Shown: in pieces, positions 17,979-26,750 of the stretch | How positions within the stretch are numbered: the first letter of the stretch is position 1 | How the letters are laid out: the number at the start of each line of letters is the position of its first letter | NCBI GenBank assembly: GCA_029243145.1 | Contig: JAQWSQ010000105.1 | Span: 1 to 35,229, forward strand | Direction: 5' to 3' | Length of the DNA: 35,229 nt | From: Planctomycetaceae bacterium | GTDB lineage: Bacteria; Planctomycetota; Planctomycetia; Planctomycetales; Planctomycetaceae | Notes under the pieces: generated by a model | The model's input: the letters and a program-made list of their open reading frames with translations, nothing else | Database searches by the model: none | Told to the model about the DNA's origin: nothing | Made by a program: the position numbers and the translations under genes

Positions 17979-18938
17979 TCAAGCTGCAGCAGGATGCTTG
18001 GGCATCGAGATGGGGGTGGAAGTTGACTTGGCCATCTCGCGAAGATATTTCAGTCGGCCCGCTCGAATCGAAGTTTCCCATGTTTCACTATAATAAGAAA
18101 AGAACCAGGGTGTCGAACGCGGGCTGATCATCAGCACCGCATACAACCAGCGAAGTCGGCGTTGATGTCTTTGAATGGTGCGGGAGATCTCTTCTGGTTT
18201 GTCTCGATACCATTGCCACTCTTCACAAAGAAAATCCGGGTCGTCAGGCGGGAAATGATGGTTACTGTGACACTCATGGAAGCCATAAACTGTCAGTTCA
18301 GAGATCAGTGTTTTGAGGCATGTTTGATTATAATGGGCGACGAACGATTCGTCGGCATATCCAAATGCTTTTCCCTCACTTTGTAATCTTTGTCCCATCA
18401 TTAATTCACTGAAATGCCCATACATGGTCGGAAACCCGCCAACCTAATCCCAAGTGGTACGATCAATCAAAAACTCGCGTACAGAGATTTTTGATCGTGC
18501 GCTTTCTTTCCATCGTACAACATCGATATCAAACAGCCGCTGCTCCATCTCGCCAAACCGGTTTGCATTACCATTGTTACTGTTGCTGTTGATGCACTGG
18601 ACGCCTTGAGTTTTGGTCGCCTGAATTGCCGCCTCCACGCACTCCGGTTCGGCGAAGCAGTGACATTCTGTGAGATAGGGGTATTGCCCATGCGAGTTGG
18701 CGATAGCCGCATTATACATTTCATGATCTTGGTAATTATCACAAAACACGATGCGCACATCAGGATAGGCTGTTGTGATCTCATCAAGTTCTGGAGCCGT
18801 TTCCAAACACGCAACAATGATCTCATACGACTCATTCTCAAGTGTTTGATCACGAAACGATTTAATGCTTTTCATGTACTGATCGCGATGGTCGATCAGT
18901 GGAATAATAACAGAGGCGAGGAGTTTATGTTCAGTCAT
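17979..18938 (-). pseudogene. Family 2 glycosyltransferase interrupted by an in-frame TAG
   Basis: The frame from ATG 18938 to the stop at 17979 encodes 319 codons, with one internal TAG at 18446-18444 (codon 165). Upstream it reads SVIIPLIDHRDQYMKSIKSF, YEIIVAC and TECHCFAEP, the GT2 nucleotide-sugar fold with an E-x-H-type variant of the DxD site. Just before the stop is FLIDRTTWD and just after it VGGFPTMYGHFSELMMGQRL, together the usual GT2 acceptor-side block (W-D-x-VGGF). The downstream half continues with GYADESFVAHYNQT and LTVYGFHEC, as expected for the same protein. Only the single TAG breaks it; a one-base change would give Gln, Lys or Glu. It may be a recent pseudogene, a sequencing error or a readthrough gene. 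An ATG at 18425 could allow reinitiation of the C-terminal part. The frame extends to 19043. Confidence 0.8.
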
Positions 18939-19140
18939 AATTGAATTGGAAAAGTTAAGTGCAGTGATGGTTTTGTGTGACGAGAGAACCCGATCAGGGG
19001 CGAATCCTAGGTTGTTACCCGAGGGGGAACAAGAGGTATTCAAACAGCGTCCCCTCTGGCTTTGAAGGGAAAACCCTCATCGGGGAATCTCTCTCGCGGG
19101 TCTCGAAACCACAGTCAGCAGAGGGTTTCAAACCATAAAG

Positions 19141-19692
19141 TTAGTGATCGCAGAATTCGATCAACGTTTGCGTTTTGACGACGGCACAATTTTCGGGATA
19201 AGTGTGATAGGTGTGAATCAGAAAACTGTCGATTGTGATTTCTGTCCGCACGAGGCTGATTGGTCCGGGGGCAAATCGTCCTTGCCCCGGATATTCTCGC
19301 GCCAGACAAGCTCGACGAAAATCAGACTGTAACTCCTGGTGAAAGTTCAGGAAAATTTCGGAATCGAGACGCTCTAATTGAAAAGATGACTGATAACCAA
19401 TCAAATCATCGAACACCAATTCTGAGTCGCGGCTGCCGCAAACGGTGTGTTGCAATTCGAGCCCATGTTTGGGTAACGGATGACTTCGAGAACTCATCAC
19501 TTCGGAGATGAGAATATCTCCGTGCCGAAACTCAATGAGATGCCCGGCATCGTGGAGACGCACGACACAGGAGTAGTCATCTTCCGCGACGACCATTTCA
19601 TCGTGTCGCTGTATCAGTTCGGGATGGATTGGCCGGTTGTAGACGTGAAAAATCAGGTCGCCCACATCAGGTCGAGTGAATACAAGGCTCAT
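19141..19692 (-). CDS. DUF2617-like protein of unknown function
   Basis: A 183-aa soluble protein without signal peptide or membrane segment. It begins MSLVFTRPDVGDLIFHVYNR with PIHPEL next, then AGHLIEFRHGDILISEV, LELQHTVCG, YQSSFQLERLDSEIFLNFHQEL, and ends in FLIHTYHTYPENCAVVKTQT followed by LIEF. This pattern matches my recollection of the DUF2617 family, found in planctomycetes and actinobacteria, and the length is right. The biochemical role is unknown. The conserved His and Glu residues and the C-terminal C-A-V-V-K-T block could form a binding site, but that is a guess. It lies on the minus strand between the alkyltransferase gene and the broken glycosyltransferase gene. Confidence 0.7.
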   Translation of the reverse strand: MSLVFTRPDVGDLIFHVYNRPIHPELIQRHDEMVVAEDDYSCVVRLHDAGHLIEFRHGDILISEVMSSRSHPLPKHGLELQHTVCGSRDSELVFDDLIGYQSSFQLERLDSEIFLNFHQELQSDFRRACLAREYPGQGRFAPGPISLVRTEITIDSFLIHTYHTYPENCAVVKTQTLIEFCDH

Positions 19693-19827
19693 GAATCGCT
19701 CGGTCGAATATCAAATAATAAGAAACTATTCTAGGAGGTGGTAGGAACCGTTGGACAGTGTTGTTTTTCGATTTTGCGGTTTTTTTCCGCGTCTTCTGTA
19801 GACCTGTTCATGGGGTGGGGAATTCTC

Positions 19828-20382
19828 TTAGCAATTTGCTTCGAGATCCAGTATTCGCCGCTTAAAATCGACTCCGCCCGGAGCCGTAAACCCGCCCCAT
19901 TGTCCGCCTGAAGCCAACACCCGGTGACACGGAACCACAATCGGAGTGCGGTTTTGGGCCATGACATTCCCTACGGCACGCGCAGCTCGCGGTGATCCGG
20001 CCTGTTCCGCAACCTCGGCGTAGCTGAGTGTTTTGCCTATCGGGATTTTCCGAACCGCCTGCTGAACTTTTTTCTGGAACTCAGTCATGTGCCCGCTGGA
20101 CACTTTGTATCGTCTAAAATCAACGACCTCTCCAGAGGCAAAGCGTTCCAGGTCTTTTTTTAGGCGAGACGCCTCTTTCGAAAAAGCCGTTTCCGTTTCT
20201 GAGGGATTCTCCATCTCGCTGAGTTTCTGACGCAGTCTGCGTCGAGACGCTTGTTCCGAGGTGTCACCGATGGTGAGGGCGAGAACGGTCTCGTTCGACA
20301 TGGCGGACCCGAACCATCCCAGCTCGGTCGGAACAAAAGCGACTTCTATAATCTCCGTCAAGCACTCGGTTGAGACTGGCAT
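19828..20382 (-). CDS. ogt: Methylated-DNA--protein-cysteine S-methyltransferase (Ogt/MGMT)
   Basis: A 184-aa suicide DNA-repair protein. The active-site motif VVPCHRVLASGGQ gives acceptor Cys152, and Arg137-type residues (AARAVGNVMAQN) form the DNA-binding helix-turn-helix. IPIGKTLSYAEVAEQAGSPR is the conserved lead-in, and the C-terminus DFKRRILDLE matches Ogt. It transfers alkyl groups from O6-alkylguanine in DNA to its own cysteine. The N-terminal domain (1-90) is poorly conserved, with an unusual charged stretch of Ser/Glu/Arg. The frame extends to 20436; ATG 20382 is preferred because an AAGGA Shine-Dalgarno lies 9 bases upstream. It diverges from the hypothetical gene at 20493. Confidence 0.9.
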   Translation of the reverse strand: MPVSTECLTEIIEVAFVPTELGWFGSAMSNETVLALTIGDTSEQASRRRLRQKLSEMENPSETETAFSKEASRLKKDLERFASGEVVDFRRYKVSSGHMTEFQKKVQQAVRKIPIGKTLSYAEVAEQAGSPRAARAVGNVMAQNRTPIVVPCHRVLASGGQWGGFTAPGGVDFKRRILDLEANC

Positions 20383-20492
20383 TTCATGAAATCCTTGCGA
20401 GAGGTGTGTTCCCCGTGGGTTGGTCTGTCGGTACAATACGACATGGCGAATTGATTGAGTATCCCCGACTGATCCGTCGAAAGAAACCTTAT

Positions 20493-21236
20493 ATGCATTT
20501 CTACTCCACGTTAGCCGACGAATATTATACCAATATGCATCTTAATACCGAGATGCCACTTCCGACGGCTCGCGAAACGGTTCTTGATTTTTTTGGTCGG
20601 ACTCAAAAAACCTACCCCAGTATGCGGAATTTCTACACTCGTGAGAATGGGGATTTTGTCCTCGAAGAAGATAAAGACCGAGAATCTCACCGTTGGCTGT
20701 CTCTCGAACCTCGGCGCATTTGCAGTTCGCAAGTCAATCCTCCCACTCCCGATGAAGCCTTCGAGCAGCACTCCCTGATTCTGCAACTTGTGCCTTACAT
20801 GCTGTCGGTCTCACCGCTCGATTGCGAAGCACTCGATTACATGATCGGTTTCGACTTCACTTATCGTGGGAATCACGATGCATTGGTGGCCGAAGCGCTG
20901 GGCGTCGCCCCATCCATGGACAGTCTGATTGATATCCCCAATGCACAACCACTGAACTATGAACCGCAAGTCACTCTCAGTCTGACGGAAGATTGCCGAC
21001 TGCAAGCTCGCTTAATGATCGAAACTCGCACCAACGCGTACCAGGTCAAACGTGGAGACTTCCCGGAAGAACAACTCAGCGTCTTCTTTACGGTCCGACA
21101 GTACGGCAGTTTACTTTCCGAGGCGTCTTTCGAGGAAGAACTTCATCACCTGCGTATCAAGAGCGAAGAACTGCTGGAAGCACACGTCGTCGAACAAGTG
21201 CTCAAACCGCTCGCGCAAACCATCTCGCGGAAGTGA
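20493..21236 (+). CDS. Hypothetical protein, 247 aa
   Basis: I do not recognise this family. The protein is soluble, acidic, without signal peptide or membrane segment. Features: MHFYSTLADEYYTNMHLNTE at the start, VLDFFGRTQKTYPSMRNFYT, a central acidic FVLEEDKDRESHRW, SLDCEALDYMIGFDF-like hydrophobic strands in the middle, and a C-terminal SEELLEAHVVEQVLKPLAQT helix. The composition suggests a folded alpha/beta protein of about 28 kDa. No catalytic signature was seen. The frame is open back to 20370, which would overlap the divergent alkyltransferase start; ATG 20493 leaves a normal 110-bp divergent gap and is preceded by AAAGAAA. The gene is in good coding order, with codon use like its neighbours, so it is probably real. 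Confidence 0.7.
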   Translation: MHFYSTLADEYYTNMHLNTEMPLPTARETVLDFFGRTQKTYPSMRNFYTRENGDFVLEEDKDRESHRWLSLEPRRICSSQVNPPTPDEAFEQHSLILQLVPYMLSVSPLDCEALDYMIGFDFTYRGNHDALVAEALGVAPSMDSLIDIPNAQPLNYEPQVTLSLTEDCRLQARLMIETRTNAYQVKRGDFPEEQLSVFFTVRQYGSLLSEASFEEELHHLRIKSEELLEAHVVEQVLKPLAQTISRK

Positions 21237-21284
21237 CCGCAGCAGGTGAAGACCTTTCGCAGCCCTCACTATAACTTGATTCAC

Positions 21285-21700
21285 TCAACATTGATTCTGC
21301 CCCATCACCGCTCCGTTGTAAGCTCCCTGAACCATCACGAGTGCATTGCTTTCTGTCATTTGCCAGATGAGATCGGAATGCCCGCCATTCTCATCAACCA
21401 TTTTCAGCAATGTCCCGTCGTATTCATAGAGCCCTCCAAAAGCGAGCGACTTGGGACTCAGTCGATAGTGAGTCTCATCCACTTTTTCGAGAGTGACTGA
21501 ATGTTCGTGCTCATCGTTTTTTCCGGGAAAAATTTCCATTCCCCTGCAAGCTCGGTGAGAGGAGCCTCTTTTGCTGTTTCCACAACGGGCGACTCAGTCG
21601 CTGATTGCGTTTCAGTTTGAAGATCTTGAGGCGCCGTTTCAGTCGCTTGTTCGCAGCCCGTGTAAATTGCAGTACAGATGAGCAATAGTCAAAGCCTCAT
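21285..21700 (-). pseudogene. Small lipoprotein gene broken by TGA at codon 4 and a frameshift
   Basis: Reading from ATG 21700 gives M-R-L-TGA-L-L-L-I-C-T-A-I-Y-T-G-C, a textbook lipoprotein signal except for the TGA at 21691-21689 (TGG or CGA would restore it). The frame continues through a Thr/Glu/Gln-rich linker and LTELAGEWKFFPEK. It then shifts at a run of six A (minus strand; T6 at 21517-21522 on the plus strand). One extra A would join it to NDEHEHSVTLEKVDETHYRL, then SPKSLAFGGLYEYDG and a C-terminal NALVMVQGAYNGAVMGQ. The complete product would be a secreted lipoprotein of about 138 residues with a small lipocalin-like domain. Two lesions in one short gene point to decay or poor local sequence. 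A TTG at 21685 is the only start within the open part, and it lacks a proper basic N-terminus. Confidence 0.75.
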
Positions 21701-21904
21701 ATCGACGATCCGATCATAAATGTGAGTGGAATTTGAGCAAAAAAACCACTGCTGTGTATTCTTTTGTCCACAAGCAACCTACATGCGCATGAGCTTGCGT
21801 TCAAGCCCTGCTCTCGCGAAGAGCCCCGAAAGCTAGCCCAATTCCTGTCGATGTGAAAAGAAAGCGGAAAGGCTGATGCCGCCCGAGTCACGCAATAGTT
21901 GTGA

Positions 21905-22648
21905 TTATTGCTTCGCCTGATTGGCGACCGCTTCGGCGGCTTTCTTGGCGGCTTCTGGGTCACCGAGATAACCTTTGCTTACGACGTTCAAGTCGTCGTC
22001 AAAGTCGTACAGGAGTGGAATGCCGGTCGGAATGTTGAGGCCGGTAATTTCTTCTTCCGAAATGTCATCGAGATGTTTGACCAAGGCTCGCAAGCTATTG
22101 CCATGGGCGGCAATGATGACGTTTTCACCACGGTCCAAACACGGTTTGATGTTGGATTCCCAGTAAGGCAGGAAGCGGTCCAGAGTATCCTTGAGCGATT
22201 CGGTCGCCGGTAACTCTTCGGTCGAGAGATTCGCGTAGCGGCGATCATGTTTGGGGTGTCGTTCGTCTTCCGCGGGAATCGGTTCGGGCTGAATGTCGTA
22301 AGACCGACGCCATTTCAGAACTTGCTCTTCGCCGAACTTTTCTAAGGTCTCTGATTTGTTGAGTCCTTGAAGATTGCCGTAATGTTTTTCGTTTAATTCC
22401 CATGATCTAACGACTGGCAACCAGAGCAGATCCATCTCGTCGAGTGCAATCCACAACGTACGAATCGCACGCTTGAGAACCGACGTGAAGGCACGATCAA
22501 GTTCGATCCCTTCCGCTTTGATCAGTTCGCCGGCGACTTTCGCCTCTTCGCGACCTTGATCGGTCAAATCAACATCGGTCCAACCGGTAAATCGGTTTTC
22601 GAGGTTCCATTGGGATTGACCGTGACGGAGGAGAACTAACTTCGGCAT
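21905..22648 (-). CDS. gpmA: 2,3-bisphosphoglycerate-dependent phosphoglycerate mutase
   Basis: A 247-aa enzyme, the normal GpmA length. [20 protein letters not shown] carries the phospho-accepting His9 and Arg8. [29 protein letters not shown] (Glu87 as acid/base) and [14 protein letters not shown] (second catalytic His182) are all intact. It interconverts 3-phosphoglycerate and 2-phosphoglycerate in glycolysis and gluconeogenesis. The frame reaches 22786, but ATG 22648 aligns with the family start and has AAAGG 8 bases upstream. It is one of two glycolytic genes in the window, the other being the phosphofructokinase at 25.6-26.7 kb. Confidence 0.95.
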   Translation of the reverse strand: MPKLVLLRHGQSQWNLENRFTGWTDVDLTDQGREEAKVAGELIKAEGIELDRAFTSVLKRAIRTLWIALDEMDLLWLPVVRSWELNEKHYGNLQGLNKSETLEKFGEEQVLKWRRSYDIQPEPIPAEDERHPKHDRRYANLSTEELPATESLKDTLDRFLPYWESNIKPCLDRGENVIIAAHGNSLRALVKHLDDISEEEITGLNIPTGIPLLYDFDDDLNVVSKGYLGDPEAAKKAAEAVANQAKQ

Positions 22649-22805
22649 GATTGGGGCCTTTATTCTAATGTGAAGGCAATGATGACTATGAGTGATCGTC
22701 CACAGACGCGAGCCTGCAGGATGTGTTAAGTTGGGAATCGAGTGTACGATTTGATGGTACTTTACCCGATCAGACTCGACATGCAAACCGAACGGGAGTC
22801 TCCCA

Positions 22806-23441
22806 TCAAGACGGCATACAAAGCTCGACGGTCAGAAACTTCCAAGGCTCTTTCTGATAGAGTTCCGAGAGCAGAGTGAGTGTCGTCCAGCGGGTGGAAT
22901 GGGATTCGGCTTCAAACTTCGGTTTCTCGTGCGGCAGATTGGCGAGCAGTGATTTGCGGACAACCATCGCTCGCACCTTGCGAGTCCGCATTTCTCCCGC
23001 TGATTCCGAAGTCAGGCAAATGACATACTCTTCTGACTTCACCGGCAAACTCATATCTCGTCTTAAGAGTCCTTCTGCAAACTGTTCTGAAAGCTCATTC
23101 AAGACGGAGTTGAGATAGAACCAGTATTCGTCTTTTTCCAAAGGAAGTGTCGGATTCTCAGGTGTGGTCAATTTCGCGCTGGCGGTGACGCTTTCGGCCG
23201 CCACCTGATTGAGAAATACGTCTTCGCAACTTTTTTCGGACAAGGTCCGAATTTTGAGCACACCTTCATCGAGTGTATTCAAGGAAAAATTGAGACGACC
23301 GAGAAACTCACGCGTGCGCCATTCTCTACGAGCACGACGTTTCCCGAAGAACCAACCGGCTCCCATAAACAAGCCTGCCATCACGAACTTGATCCAGTGC
23401 TCGTTCAAATATTCAAAGAATAACTCGAACAGTTCACGCAT
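22806..23441 (-). CDS. Membrane-anchored hypothetical protein, 211 aa
   Basis: Not a recognised family. An N-terminal amphipathic start ([19 protein letters not shown]) leads into one hydrophobic segment (about 18-32) and a strongly basic stop-transfer [15 protein letters not shown], so the remaining 170 residues probably face the cytoplasm. The soluble part has an alternating strand/helix pattern ([52 protein letters not shown]) and ends in [11 protein letters not shown]. The long upstream frame (to 23648) is not needed; ATG 23441 has AGGA 9 bases upstream. It lies 88 bp downstream of the cytochrome gene on the same strand, so the two may be cotranscribed. No function is proposed. Confidence 0.7.
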   Translation of the reverse strand: MRELFELFFEYLNEHWIKFVMAGLFMGAGWFFGKRRARREWRTREFLGRLNFSLNTLDEGVLKIRTLSEKSCEDVFLNQVAAESVTASAKLTTPENPTLPLEKDEYWFYLNSVLNELSEQFAEGLLRRDMSLPVKSEEYVICLTSESAGEMRTRKVRAMVVRKSLLANLPHEKPKFEAESHSTRWTTLTLLSELYQKEPWKFLTVELCMPS

Positions 23442-23529
23442 TTCGAGATTCCTGACTGAACAGATTGTTGTGAAACGATGATGGACGACCGAAAACGCGG
23501 GAGACAAAATCACGAAGTGGTATGAGTGG

Positions 23530-24285
23530 TTATTCTTCGCGAAACTTCTTATGACAGGCTGCACACGAACGAGTCGCATTGCTATACAGATCGCGAGCCT
23601 TGTCGGTATCCTTCTCCCGAATGGCGTTGGCAATCGCCAGGAAGTCATCGTGCATCATCTTCGAAGCTTTCTGCCATTCGGCCATGTCGGCATCATCGAA
23701 TGCATAATCTTCATTGGCGTGTGTGGGGTAGGCTAAGATCGCGACCGTAACGGCATCCAGCGCGTCGGATTCAGGATCGCGCGAACGACGAACCGTTCGT
23801 TTCAAACCTTGATACAGATAGTTGACCTCTTCCATCATGTTGGGAAGATCGGTGACTTCATTCCAACCGATTTCTTGAAATGACCCAGTGATCTTCATCG
23901 CCGTGAGATTGGCTCGAACATTCTGTAACCCCGCTTCGGCATCAGCGAAGGACTCGGCCCCGGCAATTTTCTGACCGGCTGCACGAATGGCGAGAACATG
24001 CACTTCAGCCGGAACATCTTTGTATTGAGTCAATGCATGTGCGAGGACTGCGATGGCTCCTCCTTTGGAGGTGATCTTGTCACGAGTCAAATTGTCTTCA
24101 AAGCGTTTGGGGTCGTTGAGGAAATCTTCGGCCAGAGTCTCAGCATGCCGCTTGATGGCAGCCACCAATTGCTCAGAAGTTGCTGTCTTCTTCAGAGTCA
24201 TTTTCTCTTCAGGAGCCGCTCCCGAGAGCAGACAGAGAGCCGGTAACAGCAGGCACAATGGCCGTATTGATTGATGGAAACGCAT
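23530..24285 (-). CDS. Periplasmic cytochrome c'-like protein
   Basis: A 251-aa protein with a signal peptide (MRFHQSIRPLCLLLPALCLL, cleavage near SGA). It is almost all helix, with a single heme-binding motif at the extreme C-terminus, SCAACHKKF (Cys241, Cys244, His245). Heme attachment in the last helix of a four-helix bundle is the cytochrome c' layout, but at about 230 mature residues it is longer than the usual 130, perhaps a duplicated bundle with heme in the second half only. HANEDYAFDDADMAEWQKAS and DFLAIANAIREKDTDKARDL lie just before the heme helix. Roles in the family are NO or gas binding, or electron transfer. GAGG lies 6 bases before ATG 24285. The membrane-anchored hypothetical gene follows it on the same strand. 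Confidence 0.8.
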   Translation of the reverse strand: MRFHQSIRPLCLLLPALCLLSGAAPEEKMTLKKTATSEQLVAAIKRHAETLAEDFLNDPKRFEDNLTRDKITSKGGAIAVLAHALTQYKDVPAEVHVLAIRAAGQKIAGAESFADAEAGLQNVRANLTAMKITGSFQEIGWNEVTDLPNMMEEVNYLYQGLKRTVRRSRDPESDALDAVTVAILAYPTHANEDYAFDDADMAEWQKASKMMHDDFLAIANAIREKDTDKARDLYSNATRSCAACHKKFREE

Positions 24286-24551
24286 GAGAAGCCTCGTATT
24301 CGGTAAATTCAGGGTGGTATGACTCAGGGGAAATCTGCTGTAATTGTCTCCCGAGAGGCGGCAGCCTGTCAAGCAAATGCTCTTAGATGCCTTATTCTTC
24401 CTGTTTTTTTGGGAAATCCCGTAATCTGACCGAAACTCGGGCCGTTCAGCCGTGTTTGATCCTCTTATACGGGGATGCTTCCCGTCTGAAACAATCTCAG
24501 CAAATCACTCCGACTCGTTCGAGGCGGCCACACATTTTCAGGAGAGACACG

Positions 24552-25451
24552 ATGCAAAAATTGACCATTGCCATGCTGGGACTCGTTCTCTGCGTAGGCG
24601 CTTCATCCCTGATGGCTCAGGACGAAGAAAAGAAAAACGATTTCCGTAACAAATTGCTCGAAAAGTACGACAAAGATGGTGACGGAAAACTGAACGAAGC
24701 CGAGCGGGAAGCGGCTCGTGCCGAATTCACCAAGCAGGCACCGGCCACCAAGCCGCAAGATGCTCCTTCTCGCACTCGGAAGCCGATTGAGGGTGGGGAT
24801 AACCCTCAAGGTCGTCGTGGACCGAGCGAAGAAGAACGCGAAGCCCGTCGTGCCGAGTTTATGAAGAAATATGATAAAGATGGCGACGGAGAGCTTAGCG
24901 AAGAAGAACGTGACGCCATGCGGGCAGAGTTTGACAAACGACGTGAAGATGGTCGCGCTGCAATGCTCAAGAAGTACGACAAAGACGGCGACGGAGAAAT
25001 GAGCGAAGAAGAACGTACTGCTGCTCGTGAAGATATGCAGAAGAAATTTCAGGAAATCACCAAGAAATACGACAAAGACGGCAACGGTCGTCTCGAACGT
25101 GAGGAAATGGAAGCCGCTCGCGAAGCGGGTGCGTTTGAAGGGATGGCCTTCCCAGGTGGCCCCGGCGGTCCTCAAGGTCGACGTGGTCCCGGTGGCCCAG
25201 GTGGACCTGGCGATGAAGAACGTCGTGCCGAAATGATGAAACGTTTCGACAAGGATGGCGATGGTGAGTTGAATGAAGAAGAACGTGCCGCTCTTCGTGA
25301 AGAATTCGGTGGACGTCGCGGTGGTGATGGCCAAGGTGGACCTGAAGGTCGACGAGGCCAAGGTGGTCGTCCGGGAGAAGGTGGCCGTCGTGCACCGGGT
25401 CGTCCGGGTGAAGGCGAAGGTCGTCCTGAACGCCCCCGCCGTCCTGAATGA
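24552..25451 (+). CDS. Secreted five-EF-hand protein with Gly/Arg/Pro-rich linkers
   Basis: A 299-aa protein with signal peptide MQKLTIAMLGLVLCVGASSL (cleavage near MAQ). Five canonical 12-residue EF-hand loops lie at about 40-51, 108-119, 143-154, 174-185 and 233-244, of the form DKDGDGxLxEEE, all with Asp at positions 1, 3 and 5 (Asn at 5 in the fourth) and Glu at 12, so all should bind calcium. Between and after them are low-complexity PGGPGGPQGRRGPGGPGGPG and a C-terminal GRPGEG/RPERPRRPE tail, with a very high share of Arg, Gly and Pro. It probably acts as an exported calcium-binding or calcium-buffering protein, or as a component of the cell surface. ATG 24552 has AGGAGA upstream. The gene ends at a strong terminator. 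Confidence 0.85.
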   Translation: MQKLTIAMLGLVLCVGASSLMAQDEEKKNDFRNKLLEKYDKDGDGKLNEAEREAARAEFTKQAPATKPQDAPSRTRKPIEGGDNPQGRRGPSEEEREARRAEFMKKYDKDGDGELSEEERDAMRAEFDKRREDGRAAMLKKYDKDGDGEMSEEERTAAREDMQKKFQEITKKYDKDGNGRLEREEMEAAREAGAFEGMAFPGGPGGPQGRRGPGGPGGPGDEERRAEMMKRFDKDGDGELNEEERAALREEFGGRRGGDGQGGPEGRRGQGGRPGEGGRRAPGRPGEGEGRPERPRRPE

Positions 25452-25490
25452 AGTATTTGAGGCAGACCACTGTTTCAAGGCTACGAAAAC

Positions 25491-25513
25491 TTGAGATCAA
25501 TCAATGATCTCAA
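25491..25513. repeat. Perfect 9-bp hairpin after the EF-hand gene
   Basis: TTGAGATCA (25491-25499), loop of 5, TGATCTCAA (25505-25513). It lies 40 bases after the stop codon and just before the intrinsic terminator. It has no T tract of its own and may stabilise the transcript 3' end. Confidence 0.6.
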
Positions 25514-25534
25514 AGTCTTGTGACAGCAAAAAGT

Positions 25535-25571
25535 AAACCCGGCGAGATCGATCTCTCTCGCCGGGTTTTTT
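25535..25571 (+). terminator. Strong Rho-independent terminator
   Basis: A 13-bp stem (25535-25547 with 25556-25568; core ACCCGGCGAGA / TCTCGCCGGGT) with an 8-nt loop followed by a T run, 85 bases after the EF-hand stop. Being nearly symmetric with an A-rich left flank, it may also serve the minus-strand phosphofructokinase gene that ends at 25626. Confidence 0.9.
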
Positions 25572-25625
25572 CATGCGCTATCAATATTCTATCTACACAC
25601 CATTTTTATCACTGATCGAATTTTA

Positions 25626-26678
25626 TCACTGATAGAATTCGCCAATCTCGTTGATGATGTTGTCGCTGACGGTTCTCATCGTACCGACCGCTTCGGCCAT
25701 CGAGACGCCGACAATCTCATTCCCTTTGGCGGCGACCATCTTGCCCCACTGTCCATCCAAGACCAACCGGGCGGCGTGGATTCCCATGCGGGTTCCCAAA
25801 ATGCGGTCGAATGCGGAGGGTGATCCACCACGTTGCAAGTGGCCGAGGATGACGGAACGAGTTTCCCAATCGAGTCGTTTTTCAATGATCTCGGCAACGA
25901 TATCTCCCAAACCTCCCAGCGCGATATGACCGAAGTCGTCCACTTCGTGGTGTTTGGTGATATAGGCTGATTCGGTGCTGGAAAGTTTGGCACCTTCGCT
26001 GACCACGACGATGGCATATTTTTGGCCGTTATCACGTTTTTCCTGCAAGGTCTTGCAGAGGTGATCGAAATCGGCTTCTCTTTCAGGGATGAGAATGTAA
26101 TCAGCACCGACGGCGACACCCGAGTAGTAGGCAATCCAGCCAGCGTGGCGGCCCATCGTTTCAACGACCATCACGCGGCGATGAGATTCTGCCGTCGTTC
26201 GCAGTTTTTCGACAGATTCGACGACCGTGTTCACGGAGGTATCAAACCCGAAGGTCACGTCGGTACAACTGAGATCGTTATCGATGGTTTTAGGAACACC
26301 GACCGTTTTGAAGCCGCGACGTTGATGCAATTTGTTGGCGACACCCAAGGTGTCGTCACCACCGATGGCGATGAGAGCATCCAGCCCCAGGTTACTCATG
26401 GTTTCGATGACCTGATCAACGGGGCCTTCATCCTCTTCGTGCTTAAAGGGGTTGGTTCGTGATGACCCCAGTATCGTTCCACCGAGCGAGACGATGTGGC
26501 TGGTATTTTCTGGTGTGAGTACGGTGTAATCACCTTCCAACGCTCCACGCCAACCTTCCATCAAACCATAGACTTCGACGCCTTGATTATGAAGAGTCTG
26601 TACGGCACCGCGAATGACGGGGTTCAACCCTGGGCAGTCGCCGCCTCCGGTCAGCATGCCGACACGTTTAATATCCAC
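25626..26678 (-). CDS. 6-phosphofructokinase, probably pyrophosphate-dependent
   Basis: A 350-aa PfkA-superfamily enzyme: [19 protein letters not shown] at the N-terminus, [29 protein letters not shown] (GGDD at 106-109), [20 protein letters not shown] (129-148, catalytic Asp in TIDND), [13 protein letters not shown] and [14 protein letters not shown]. Two positions that decide the phosphoryl donor read Asp109 (the place of Gly104 of E. coli PfkA) and Lys130 (the place of Gly124). By family knowledge, Asp and Lys there block ATP and go with pyrophosphate as donor, so this is likely the reversible PPi-type enzyme of glycolysis. It starts with GTG at 26678, preceded by AAAGG at 9 bases. It is the last gene of the accB-accC run, 72 bp after accC. 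Confidence 0.88.
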   Translation of the reverse strand: MDIKRVGMLTGGGDCPGLNPVIRGAVQTLHNQGVEVYGLMEGWRGALEGDYTVLTPENTSHIVSLGGTILGSSRTNPFKHEEDEGPVDQVIETMSNLGLDALIAIGGDDTLGVANKLHQRRGFKTVGVPKTIDNDLSCTDVTFGFDTSVNTVVESVEKLRTTAESHRRVMVVETMGRHAGWIAYYSGVAVGADYILIPEREADFDHLCKTLQEKRDNGQKYAIVVVSEGAKLSSTESAYITKHHEVDDFGHIALGGLGDIVAEIIEKRLDWETRSVILGHLQRGGSPSAFDRILGTRMGIHAARLVLDGQWGKMVAAKGNEIVGVSMAEAVGTMRTVSDNIINEIGEFYQ

Positions 26679-26750
26679 TGTTAATACCTTTCTCGAAGAA
26701 ATGATTGCATCTTGTGCGTTTGATATCAGGTAAGGCTGAAATTGCTCAGC

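Noticed and set aside
21511-21525. Programmed -1 frameshift with A-AAA-AAC heptamer in the lipoprotein gene
   Set aside because: The heptamer is present on the minus strand but in the downstream frame rather than the upstream one, and the gene also has a TGA at codon 4, so decay or error is likelier than a programmed site.
24552-25451. CRISPR-like or tandem-repeat array in the repeated GAC-AAA-GAT-GGC-GAC units
   Set aside because: The repeats are in-frame EF-hand codons with irregular spacing and clear protein sense.
24603-25478. 291-codon minus-strand Thr/Phe-rich frame
   Set aside because: It is the reverse complement of the repetitive EF-hand gene; the Thr/Phe pattern simply mirrors the Asp/Glu/Lys codons.
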